Below are positions 10,317-20,690 of a stretch of DNA of 64,000 nucleotides, piece after piece. Below the pieces are notes generated by a model. It saw nothing but the letters and a program-made list of their open reading frames with translations, was not told the origin of the DNA and searched no databases. The stretch spans positions 1,240,001 to 1,304,000 of the forward strand of contig JADNYJ010000001.1 of assembly GCA_015501075.1 (NCBI GenBank). The letters are read 5' to 3'. The stretch's first letter is position 1. The number at the start of each line of letters is the position of its first letter. A program made the position numbers and the translations under genes. The stretch comes from Gymnopilus junonius (Eukaryota; Basidiomycota; Agaricomycetes; Agaricales; Galerinaceae).

Positions 10317-12223
10317 GGACGGGTTGACGCTGCTGCTGCTGCTAGGCTGCTGGATTCGGAGGAGATGGCTGCTGCTGAGCTGCGACGTTAATCGAAGACG
10401 TCGTGCTCGAGCATCCTAGCATCTACAATGCAAGCAAAACAGTGTGAGTAAAGAAAATAGCCTGCAAATAAACATTTTATGTACCTGAGAAGGTTCAGGG
10501 CTGAGAACGGGGTGGCAATGGTTGCTGGTCCTGTCAATGCCACAGGCATCCGGTGCGGCGAGAAAGATGAGAGGAACGGCAGGAGCAAAGAAGGCGTGGT
10601 CATAAGAGAGGAAGCAAACAGAAAAAGAATTGCAGATGAGCAGCGTGCTGCCACGCATTCCGCGACGTACCTGAGACCTTGCGGGTCTTCCACCAATGCC
10701 ATCGCCAGTGTTGATTCGTGATGACACGGGGCAGGTATCAAACCGCCATGTTCTTCTGGCCTTGAATGAGGTGTCACCGGCAACAAGGGGAGCTGACAGA
10801 GTGTGTCGTCATCCTAGAAATATAGAATTGGTCAGTTGAATGTGAAAGAGTAAATGAATCGCGAATGAGCCGCGTGCTGCGACCCGTTTAGCGTCATACA
10901 TTATGGGTCTCCCTCTGCTAGGGCCTCCCCTTGGTGTCTCAGAACCCTCTCTTCCATCAGCATACATTGCTGGTACATGGGTTGCATCGTTGTGATGTGT
11001 CGAGCATCGTTCGAGCACTTTCAATCTGTAAGTAAGTACCAAAAACATTAGAATATCGCAGATACAAATGAAGAAATAACTTACCAGCAATTTCCAGGGG
11101 GCTTTGAGGGTAGGGATATGAGAGGAGCAGCAAGGTAGGAGGGAGATAGTGGTTGATGACAGAGATAAACGATGATGACCTCTGAGGGATCAACAAATTA
11201 ACGTAAGAGATGCCGTGTCGAGATGCGTCGCTAACGTGATTAAGTTATTACTTCATCACTCCGTAATAATACCACTGACCTGACTTCGGCAAGCTTCACC
11301 TTTTATTCTGTCTTTTGTACCACGGCTCTCCATTTACGGTGTGTGTTTGAGCCACTATTTCCTTCATAAAACATGTCAACTACTGGCAGTTTTGTGATCC
11401 ATAAGGCAAGCTAGCCATTCAAACCTGGATGGGAGCCCCCTGATAAACCACAAAGCGACCAGCAGTTGACGTGTTTTGTGAAAAAAAGCAGTTAATTCGC
11501 GTTCCTCGGGGCTCACAGAGAAGCTAGCCATTCAAACCTGGATGGGAGCCCTCTGCAAGCCACGAACGCAGCGAATACATGTTTCCTTTTATTTTACTTA
11601 TCATGTCCTTCAATTCCATTGCTGACCTAGTTTTTTTGCCTATCCTTTAGGATTCATTATTGCCTCTTGACAGCAGGCAAGGATTGCGATGTCGACCGCT
11701 GACATGGAAGACACGGGATAAATGTGGTCAGAATAACATTTTGCTGTTCTGTTGCACTGTGAACCCCACTCTGGGTTTTTGTGACACATTTGCCTGGACT
11801 TATTGCCTCGTTCTTAGGCAATCGGGTCAGGAATGGCTGATGATATCTGCTGACGTCTGTCACCAGCCGTCGATTATTTGAAATTACAAGAATTACATTG
11901 ACATCCCACTTGTGCAAGCTCAATAAATTTAGAATAGAATGTGTGATTTCAGAAAATGACAAGAGTTTTACAGGCCTTTCAAGCACTTCATCAAATGCGT
12001 CCAGACTGCGCTGGGGATCGCGAAAGTCATGTGACCTTCCCTTTCCTTCCCAATCGCCGTCGGACCCCCGCTTGCTCTGCTCCTCTCTTCGACATTCCTG
12101 TCCCTTATGGCCTCTACAAGTAATTTATCGTGACTTCTTGTGAGTTCTCTTTGCCTGAAATTGGTACATCTGTAACATCTTACTCTCATGACAGATGTTT
12201 TTATAGTAATCTTTGCTCAGTCT
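10317..12223. other. Unresolved degenerate region
   Basis: About 1.9 kb with several short frames on both strands. None has a recognisable motif or a coherent exon chain. Runs such as repeated CTG around 10328 are low complexity. A direct repeat at 11408-11555 is listed separately. The most likely reading is decayed transposon sequence. Confidence 0.35.
11408..11555. repeat. Direct repeat of about 35 bp, 113 bp apart
   Basis: The block beginning aagctagccattcaaacctg and continuing gatgggagcc occurs at 11408-11442 and again at 11521-11555, with one or two differences at its end. Similarity continues weakly into the following 20 bases. The two copies bracket 78 bp of unique sequence. This could be part of a transposon end or a small duplicated unit. 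Confidence 0.7.
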
Positions 12224-13020
12224 ATGTCAACTTCTGGCCCGCCTTCGCAGCAGAAATACATCTGCAACTGCATGAAGCATTGTCGTGGCGAGCCAAGGGA
12301 AGTCTCCCAAAACACCTGGTACTGACATGCATGATATCGAAATGCTCTTCCACCCATTCCTGCCCACTTGATTGCAGCCCACCATGGCACACCTATCCCC
12401 CCTCCTCAAACCACAACTTCGGTTAACTCTGCCAATCTGGCCTCGGGCTTGTCAAACGAGGATGAAGAACCTTCTCAACCATGTAAACGATGCTGTCTCA
12501 CTGTAGAGACTGTTCTGGTAAGCATGTTCATGTCTCTTCGTGGCAATGCGCTTATTTTGGATACAGGACCGTGAAGTGGAAGGCAGAGGGGTTTCTGGTG
12601 GCGACATGAATGTGGGAGGGGCTGCAGATGCAGGACTGGATGAAGTTGAAGGTGCGTAAATAGCAATTTCATTTTGTTTCATATCTTTGCTAAGTATGTT
12701 TTACAGTTTACGACCCTCTTGGACCTCGTCGCCCTTCAGTCTGCCGGAAGATGATCTTCACAACCCTCCAGACGATCCGATACCTCCTGAGCCTGCCGCT
12801 GCTCCTCGACCGCAAGAACACGTCATCCCCGCCGGCTTCGACCCCAAAATCGATGAACTGCGGACTGCACTGGAATTTCAGCGAGACCTTGAGAATGCGT
12901 CGCTGGACAATGGCGATCTCGATGAGGATGAGCTGTACCTGCTACGCATTCTCTGGACAATCCACCATTTTTTTGTCTTTTTGCAGAGCCATATAATATC
13001 TCATATGTCGCACATTGTAA
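12224..13020 (+). pseudogene. Transposase N-terminal fragment (Tnp2/Plavaka-like), broken
   Basis: From ATG 12224 the frame reads MSTSGPPSQQKYICNCMKHC and then RGEPREVSQNTWY. This is the Cys-rich N-terminus plus VSxxTWYRHA motif that I associate with CACTA/CMC-like transposases duplicated in agarics. Immediately afterwards the expected R-H-A-R-Y-R is written TGA-H-A-TGA-Y-R, so two Arg codons have become stops (12323-12325 and 12332-12334). Downstream exons continue with an acidic linker and IDELRTALEFQRDLENASLD (to about 12920). The catalytic region is absent. This is a truncated, doubly nonsense-mutated copy. Confidence 0.65.
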
Positions 13021-13188
13021 TATTGTTTTTTCTTTAGGTGGTAATTGATGTCTGGTCTTCCATTTGTGGACTTTGCCTTGTGTCGGTCCTCCTTAGATTT
13101 CCAATGAAACAGGAATCTCATTCGCCAGCAGCTCCTTCATTAAATGTGATCTGTTAAATAGAATTTCATTCCAAGTTTATGGTAGGTG

Positions 13189-14095
13189 TTATTTACTTCC
13201 ATCTCTGCAAAGGTGACCCATTGTTGAAAGCCTCTTTCAGCTTCTGTGCCTCTTCAGGGGAGAGATTGGATCCTTGAGGCTTGTGTCGATGTGTATTGCG
13301 TGGTGAGATGGGATCAAAATAGAGCTGGGGACGGATAAAGGTCGACAGACCGGTCACAGGTATCTAGGATTGGGCCGTAAGTATTTAATGACTCTGTTGA
13401 GATGATGTTACTCACTGACATAGCCTTGCACCAGGACGTCACTCGGGACATAACCCTTTCATTCTGAGGAATGTTGAACGAAATGGAGCATCATCTTCAG
13501 CATGAGAATGCGACGCTGCCAGAACCGCGCTCGGTCTGCACGGTTTGAAGCCAATCAGGTGCGAGTGTGTCCTGAGCTCTCCCGTATACTTGTCGATAAC
13601 CACGATGGGACTATGCCAGTAGAACATCAAGAAACCAGAGGTCGGAGGGACACAAAGACGGAGCATCAGCGTGAATTCGTCAGGGTCTTGAAATGGCTCT
13701 TCCAAAGCTCCCTGACTAATGATAAGTTTGGCAAGATCAAGGTCCTCGTAAGTTTTTTCAGTACATACCTCCTTGTGTATAACTTTTAAAATACACTCAA
13801 CATCATCTTGCCACAACAGGTACTCCAGAGACGGACCATGATTGTGTCCATCCAAGTAGCCCGTAGGTGCGAGGATGTGCGTCTTCGCTAGCTCAATCCA
13901 CTGGTCAATGGTGCCTGGGATGCCATGCCTTGCACGGTATTTGACCTTCTGGTCATAAGTCATCTCCCCGGGGCGAACTTGGACGAGAGGGTAGAAATCA
14001 TTGCCACTCAGACTGAATGGGCGTCTGATAGGTACGTCGGACTGTGGTTTTTTGGTCAGTGGGTAGATGTGAAGAGGGAGAGCTGTCTTACACAT
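13189..14095 (-). pseudogene. Lineage-specific family gene with one frameshift
   Basis: The main exon (14095 to about 13485) contains DVPIRRPFSLSGNDFYPLVQ, DQKVKYRARHGIPGTIDQWI, LAPTGYLDGHNHGPSLEYLL and DKYTGELRTHSHLIGFKPC. At about 13483 the frame must shift by one base to continue as SISFNIPQNERVMSRVTSWC, which then joins through an intron to IPVTGLSTFIRPQLYFDPIS and ends at TAA about 13189. I recognise the sequence style as a repeated agaric family, but no function is known. The shift could be a real inactivating deletion or a sequence error. The 5' end is also uncertain because an intron may precede the frame. Confidence 0.5.
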
Positions 14096-14279
14096 ATATC
14101 CATCTTCGTGGACAGGAAGTAGGAAGTGTCATGATATGGGATGAATACCGAGGCCTATATATAAAACCCTGAGCAGGGGTCGAGTCATTCCTGTGATGCA
14201 ATGTCAGATAAAAGGTGTCGTCGTCTTTGAATGAGTCATCTGTCCGCAGTTTCATCAATTCTGTGGTCGTTTTTGAACC

Positions 14280-17200
14280 ATGGGCAGAGGACGCACGTCA
14301 AAGAAAATGCTACCTGATTGTGAATTTCCTACATCTGTCTGCCGCCACATTTGCAGTGCTTACGATGTAAATTCTTTAGTTGTGGAATTATTGCCTGACG
14401 GCAAGAAGGTTCGATGCAACCTCTGCCAAGCAATGCGTCAAGGAAATAATGGAGCAAACGATGGGTGGATTAACAAAGGAAGTTTACCTGATCACTTAAT
14501 GACAGATGCTCACGCTCACGCCATCACCAACAAGGAAAACAGGGAATCCATCCAAGCAGCTGGTGAACGTTCCATGCAAGAAGAGAGTGCAATGGATGAG
14601 AGCATGGACTTCATCATTCTATCTTCAACAATCAGGCCCACTGTTGCGGCCAACGAGTGTTCAAGTTTCTAAACCAAGTGCAGAAGAACAAGAAATGTGG
14701 GCCAACTTTGACTTCGCCCATCAAGCCTTTAGTGCAGGAGTCAATCTCACACTGGATGCCGCTGAAGAAAGGAAGCGCCTGAAGCAAGAGGCTACTAATT
14801 ACCAGCTATACCATGGCTATGATTATGTCCCAGGAGAAGACGCAAATGACGGAGGAATATTGCTGGATGAACTGGAACAAGAAGATATTCTGAACGAGTT
14901 GCTAGAGAATGCACGTATGTTCACACTGCTTTCTTACGTTTGTAGCCTTCAATGCATATCATCTCTTTTGCTAGACTTGAATACGCCTGATGTGAGAGAT
15001 TTACTGAATGACGAGATAAGTGATCAAGCAAGTCAGTTGAAAGTTTCTGATGCTTGGGCGCCTTATGAATCCAAAATGGTGAGTTTTTCCTTTAACATTT
15101 TAAAAGGAGATTGAATGTATTGTTTTCCCAACAGATGTTTCTCCTTGACACACTTGATAACCTTCCGAGAACCAGGGTTTCCAATTCGCTCATGGACATA
15201 TTTCTCTGGGTACTCCGTGAAGGTGGCGCTTGTGATGTTCCCTCCTCATACCATCTCCGTCAAGTACAGGCCTCTCTCCGGAAGTCCGGTCTACCGACCA
15301 TGCAGTACAAGTCTCCTAAAGGGAATGTTTATTCTATGAATGATCCACGTACTCTCGTGGCTATGGTGGGCATTCTGAATCTTTTATTTTATTGGTGTTA
15401 AACATCGATGTTCTGTTCTAGGACTGGGCCAATCCCACAGTTTGCGACCATATACATCGCTACCCAGTGATTCCACCAGATGGTATCATTTCTGAAGTTT
15501 ATCATGCCCAGAAATGGCAGAAAGATGTTGATCGTCATACTTTAAGTCCCATGTACGATGCAGGGAATTGTCATTACTACATTGATGAACTTGCATGCCT
15601 CAAAGGTGGTAAATTTATCATTCCTGTGAGGTGGCTGGAGGACAGCAATAGAAATGTTTTTGCAGATGCATATACAGTTACGTTGGACGACCAGGTAAGA
15701 AACCTTCTCCTCATGATTATGCTTGATTCAAAATATTGATGAATACTGCAGGGTATTGCCAATGTAGATGATAATAACTTAATCCTAGTTAAGGTGTCAG
15801 ATTTGCAGGATAATTTCTTGGACTTGATGGACCTGCATCTACTTCCTATCTGGAACAGTAAGTTGTGTGTTTTGTTTATATGTTAACAACATCGCTGATA
15901 AGTCACAGGCCAAACCATCGAATCTGGACATCCCACACGTATGCCTAATCCAGACCGAGCTCTCGCAGAAGGTGATCCCCTCTACACCAGCTGGATAGAC
16001 ATATTTGGCGATGACGTATCTGGAAACAGATCAAAGAGCTGGAATAAGCACTGGAACACCTACATCAGTCATTGAAACCTACCCCGAAAATTTCTTCAAC
16101 AAGAATTTCATACACATTTTGTGTCAACGTCTCCAGTTGCTAGTATTCCTGAGCAGTTTCATGGAATCAAACAGGTTATCAAGTATGTCCCAGTTATTCA
16201 AGCCCAGCTCTGGAACTAAATAATAGATGCTAGGTCGACACATATGGATCCTGTGAAGGTCCGCCATGGCACATCAGGAGTGCAAGTACGGGTCAAGATC
16301 TATGTCAATAGTGGTCCAGGAGATAACCCTGCTCAAAGCGAAGTCTGTGGTCATATTGGTGGGAATGGAAACCATCCTTGCAGGAAGTGTCTTGTTGGTG
16401 GGACGCAACAAGCTAAAGAAACGGACGCTGGCTTTTGTGGTTTATTTGAAGTGGGTAACCGCTAATGTTTCTTTTCTGATACTTACACAATCAAAACACC
16501 TAGCCTGGCACTGCTCGTTCTGCTGAAGAAATACTCTTAGATGTCAAGTCCCAGGTCAAAATGGCTTGTCTAGGTGTTGCGCAGACTGTCCAGAATCAGC
16601 AGACCAAAAACGGCATCAAAGATTCCTACACTCAATATTGGATTGATGACCTTATATCTCGCGCGCGAACACTCCGTAAGGATCATCCTGAACGAACAAC
16701 AGCTAGTATCCAAGAAGAACTCTCTGCCTGGGTGGAGGAGCACAAAGATGATATCTATAACCCATTCTTAACATTGGATGGTGAGTTTTGTCAAACAACT
16801 TTGCTGTCGCTGTCTAATTGAATTATTTGACAGGGTTTGATCCAACTGTTGATACCCCAGTGGAAATTCTCCACACCATCCTACTCGGTATAGTAAAATA
16901 CCTTTGGCATGGTTCGCACACTCCATGGACGGCTAGTCAAAAACACACTTATTCAGTTCGTTTGCAATCGACTGAAAGATCTGGGCTTTCTATCCATGCC
17001 ATCCGGGCTAACTACATTATGCAATATGCAAACTCACTAATTGGCCGACAGTTCAAAACTATTGCCCAGGTCAATGTCTTTCATGTCTATGATCTTGTAG
17101 ATGCCACTCACTTCCTTCTCACTAAAGCAGTGGGAGAGCTTTCAGCACTCTTGTGGATGCCTGAAATACGGAATATGGAGGAATATCTCGTATGTTTGAA

Positions 17201-18765
17201 GTACTGTATTTTTATTTCTATTTCCTCACAGACTGTTTTTTAGTTGGACATTGAAGTTGCTGTTGCAAATGTGCTTGACCTATTCGCCTTAATCGACCCG
17301 TCAAAAATCACGTCCAAGCTCAAACTCCACCTTCTAGTGCATTTGAAACAAGACATCCTCCGTTTTGGACCACTTGTTGGGGTAGCAGCTGAGACCTTTG
17401 AGTGTTTCAATGCCATTTTCAGATTCTGCTCTATCTTTTCAAATCATCTTTCCCCAAGTCGAGATATTGCCTTCCAATTAGCCAGTCAAGAAGTCCTAAA
17501 ACACCGCCTCACAGGTGGTTGGTGGCCAACAGCTGATGGAGAATGGAAGAGACCAGGGCCTTCAGTTCGCAACTTCATTCATGCTCACCCAACACTCCAA
17601 GCTCTTGTAGGCTGGACAAGATTGGAACCGCTTGCCAATGGTCAGTCCTTATTGTATCATGCGTCTTAGTTGCCTTACGATATTTATAGGCTCTTTTAAG
17701 TTAGAACCACTCAAGCGAGATGGAAGACGCCAGATCCAAAGCCGAAAGTACATCTCGTGGTTCCAGACACAAGGCGCCAAGGCGCTTAACAGCTCTTCAG
17801 AAGCTGCTGATTCACAATGGACACCCTGCCGATTTACTGTTGCTCATTCAGGAGACAAGTGTTTTGTAGGGTCCTGGATATTTGGGCAGTCTCCAATACA
17901 TGTAAGTTCAACGCAAATATTCATTTGCTGTATATTATTCAGCTTTATATCTTTTTAGGACAGTGAGGAACTTATTACGGGCAGGATTGTCGAAATTCTC
18001 GCTAATATTGAGGGTGACCACGCTGTTGTAATACTGGAGAATTTTAAGATTCTTTCTAATCGACACGATACCTTCGGAATGCCCATGCTGGCTCATCCAT
18101 ATGAAGAACCAAGCTACACTGTTATTTCCTCAACTGTATGTATGCTCAGCTTGTCTCCATCCATGGATGTGCTCTAAATGACCTGTACAGAGCATAGATT
18201 TCCACTACAACGTACAGCACGATTGTCCTCTTGCAAAATGTACTGCATCTGGCAAGCAGCCATTGATGCAGGAGCGTGTCGAATCAGGGCTATTTCAGAC
18301 CTATATCGAACACCAACCAGTTGATCGCTTTGTCATTAACACACACGCGTTCCACAATGCACATCTTCTTCGCACAACCCTACCACGCTCTCTGATTGCT
18401 CCTATCTTACTTTATGAAAACCGGGAAGCAAAACATATTGAAATTGCAAAGGATCTTCGAACCACACAGGACAGCAAGCAACAGCAACAAAAGCTCGGGC
18501 AGCACAGAAAAAGCTAGAGGCAATAAAAATCGCAGAAAAAGCATGTCCTGGACCCAGCAAGCGTCCGAGATTGGAGGTAGACGGGACAGATCTAAAAGGG
18601 GTTCAAATAACTGAAGGGCAGAGGAACTTTGAACCACGCAGAATGTCAGAGGTGATAAACACTACAAGCCAGATGAGCTCTGGACCCAGCAAGCACATGA
18701 GATTGGAAATGGAGGAGGCGAATTTGGATGCGGCTGAAATAGCAACTCAATTACCACTGTACTAA
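14280..18765 (+). mobile_element. CACTA/CMC-like transposase gene, multi-exon, disrupted
   Basis: A chain of about ten exons encodes some 1,100-1,200 residues. The N-terminus (MGRGRTSKKMLPDCEF) is followed by a C2-H2 type finger (VRCNLCQ ... LPDHLMTDAHAHA). The middle has [40 protein letters not shown] and HPCRKCLVGG. The C-terminal half has ETFECFNAIFRFCSIFSNHL and a basic, Gln-rich tail with two GPSK-(R/H)-x-RLE repeats. I recognise it as an abundant agaric family that I believe to be a Tnp2/Plavaka-like DDE transposase; the catalytic residues are not assigned here. Disruptions are a one-base shift near 14620, a TGA at 16073-16075 where Arg is expected, and a one-base shift near 18480. No terminal inverted repeats were recognised. 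Confidence 0.6.
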
Positions 18766-18911
18766 TACATGTAATTATTATTAGTAGGTCCGGTGTAAGG
18801 CTCCAACCATATAGTATACGTATAGAGCCAATGGTCTATATATATGGATACAATAGATTAGTGTGTATATACTGTATATAGAGGGTCATAGGGTATTATT
18901 ATAGGGTTGAT

Positions 18912-20330
18912 TTATGGGTCTATTTCTCTGTGCTTCCTTTTCTGCTTTAAAGGTTCGTTGACGTCGAAAAGGCCACTCCGAATCCACACCTTCGATAAAA
19001 GGGCCTTCGACACCATCTCCGCCTTGAGAGAGCACCGTAAATCAGAGCAAATATGTCGAGATTTTGAGAATGTGCACTCAACGGAGATGCTGGTGGCAGG
19101 GATGGCAAGAAAATCGCGAGCCATTCTTGCAATGGTTAGGAATGCAGCAGCATGGACCTTGAGAAAAGATCGAATCAGATCAATACAGGATCGTCTAAAA
19201 TTTAATTACTCGCCTTCCACCATGTGAGGGGATCCATTGGGTCGCCCCTGCCCCCCTCAAACCTCAGGTAACGCTTAATCTCATCCTTGAAGAGCTCCTT
19301 AGGTGTTGCAGTGATGGTAGCAGGTTTGGCGGCCTCCGTCATGTCAAAATCGAAGATGCTGACAAGCCAGCTTTCGGAGGCTTTGGTGGCTTTGGTGGGG
19401 GGTTGATCCTGCGAATCACTGCTGGAATTCTCGGTGGAGGCAGACTTAGGCGCGTCTTCAAAGTACGTTGTGGTGACCTGACGGAACAAGACCTCGGCCT
19501 TGTCAACTTCGTTGTTTTGAAATTCTTCCTTTGTCTTGTAGCGCTTCTGACCATTGGCACCAGTGACCAATACCCATGGGATGGGGTCGGTTACCCTATT
19601 TTTGAACCATCCAGCACGAAGCGATGGGTGAAGCACTAAATGCAGATCGTTAAATACTTAGATGATAAGATAAGTAAACAATATGTTGCGCACTGGTACC
19701 AAGCTTATAGAATTGATTGGCCTCTGCCTTCCCTTTATACTTCTCGAGCTTTTCCAGGGCAGACTTTGCACCTTGTCATATTCTGATATCAAATGTAGAG
19801 GTATCTATGGTCGACTTGATATGCTTCTCCATCTTTTCATACAGTGGGAGGACAAAAGGGAGGGTTGGGATCGATGAGCGAGACATCTGCACAGTAGCAT
19901 GCGTGAAGATCTACTGGATGTTTCAGAGAAATCAAACCAGATATTTTCTTTCAACGTACCTCGAGGAATTTGCCAACATCCGAGAGCAGCTTCCAGTCAC
20001 TGACTGACAGCCCAACGCCGCGTAGTGCAGGAACATTAAAGACCCAAGTATCGATGCTCTGGTGCCATCGATTAGAAACTGATAAGAAATTGATAAGGTT
20101 CAATACTCACCTCTCAAAGGAGCAGGCCCCGGCAAATCATAGCATGAGTATAATTCCAACGCGTCTTGACATCGCATACAACCATGAGCTTAGCAAGGTG
20201 TTTTGTCTCAGCCTTCCCCCCATATTTCTCTTGACTGATCTTCCTGAATTGGAGATGGCGTTGAGGTGAAGAAACAATCTTCGTCATGATGAATCGAAGC
20301 TGAAAAGATCTTATCAAATCACAGGTAATA
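18912..20330 (-). mobile_element. hAT-family transposase, 5' truncated and mutated
   Basis: Minus-strand exons match the C-terminal half of fungal hAT transposases. In order they give RKISQEKYGG, VCDVKTRWNYTHAMI, SIDTWVFNVPALRG, SDWKLLSDVGKFLE, VLPLYEKMEKHIKST, LEKLEKYKGKAEANQFY, LHPSLRAGWF and KRYLRFEGGRGDPMDPLTWW. The hAT C-terminal dimerisation domain follows (MARDFLAIPATSISVECTFS). The BED finger and the first part of the catalytic domain are missing. The last two exons join through a GC-AG intron (19158-19213). Stops TGA at 20114-20116 (expected Arg in LLLREAID) and 19776-19778 break the frame, and the near-invariant Arg of SVERxFS is Cys. This is an inactive remnant. Confidence 0.8.
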
Positions 20331-20340
20331 GAAGAAAAGA

Positions 20341-20690
20341 AGATTACTGCCTATGAAGTGCGCGATGGGGGTGCTGGTGGTGATGGAGGGACTTGTGAGC
20401 ATTGTTCAAGTCATCCAAAGTAAAAGTCGAGAAAAGAGATAAAGTTTGCCCTGTGCAGCTGTACCATCAGCATATCTAACTAAAGACCACAGCTGGGAAG
20501 CATGAACCAGCTGCACTGTGGCGGTAATAATAGTGGGGGGATGTAATGAATTACTTGCAAAATATAACACATGCGTGCGAGCATAGGAAGGTGTGACAGG
20601 TCACCCGGAGTATCTTGCAAGCGGTTTCGAGTTCTTCGTCAGACTTAACCACTTCTTTCTGGGCAGTCGCAGCTCTACTTCTTCCATCGG
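20341..20690. other. Gap between hAT remnant and deaminase-like gene
   Basis: Spacer of about 350 bp holding the probable promoter and leader of the deaminase-like gene. I saw no hAT terminal inverted repeat here. Confidence 0.4.

Noticed and set aside
18780..18905. Terminal inverted repeat of the large transposon
   Set aside because: There is only a short imperfect palindrome (ggctc...gagcc) and no matching sequence was found upstream of 14280.
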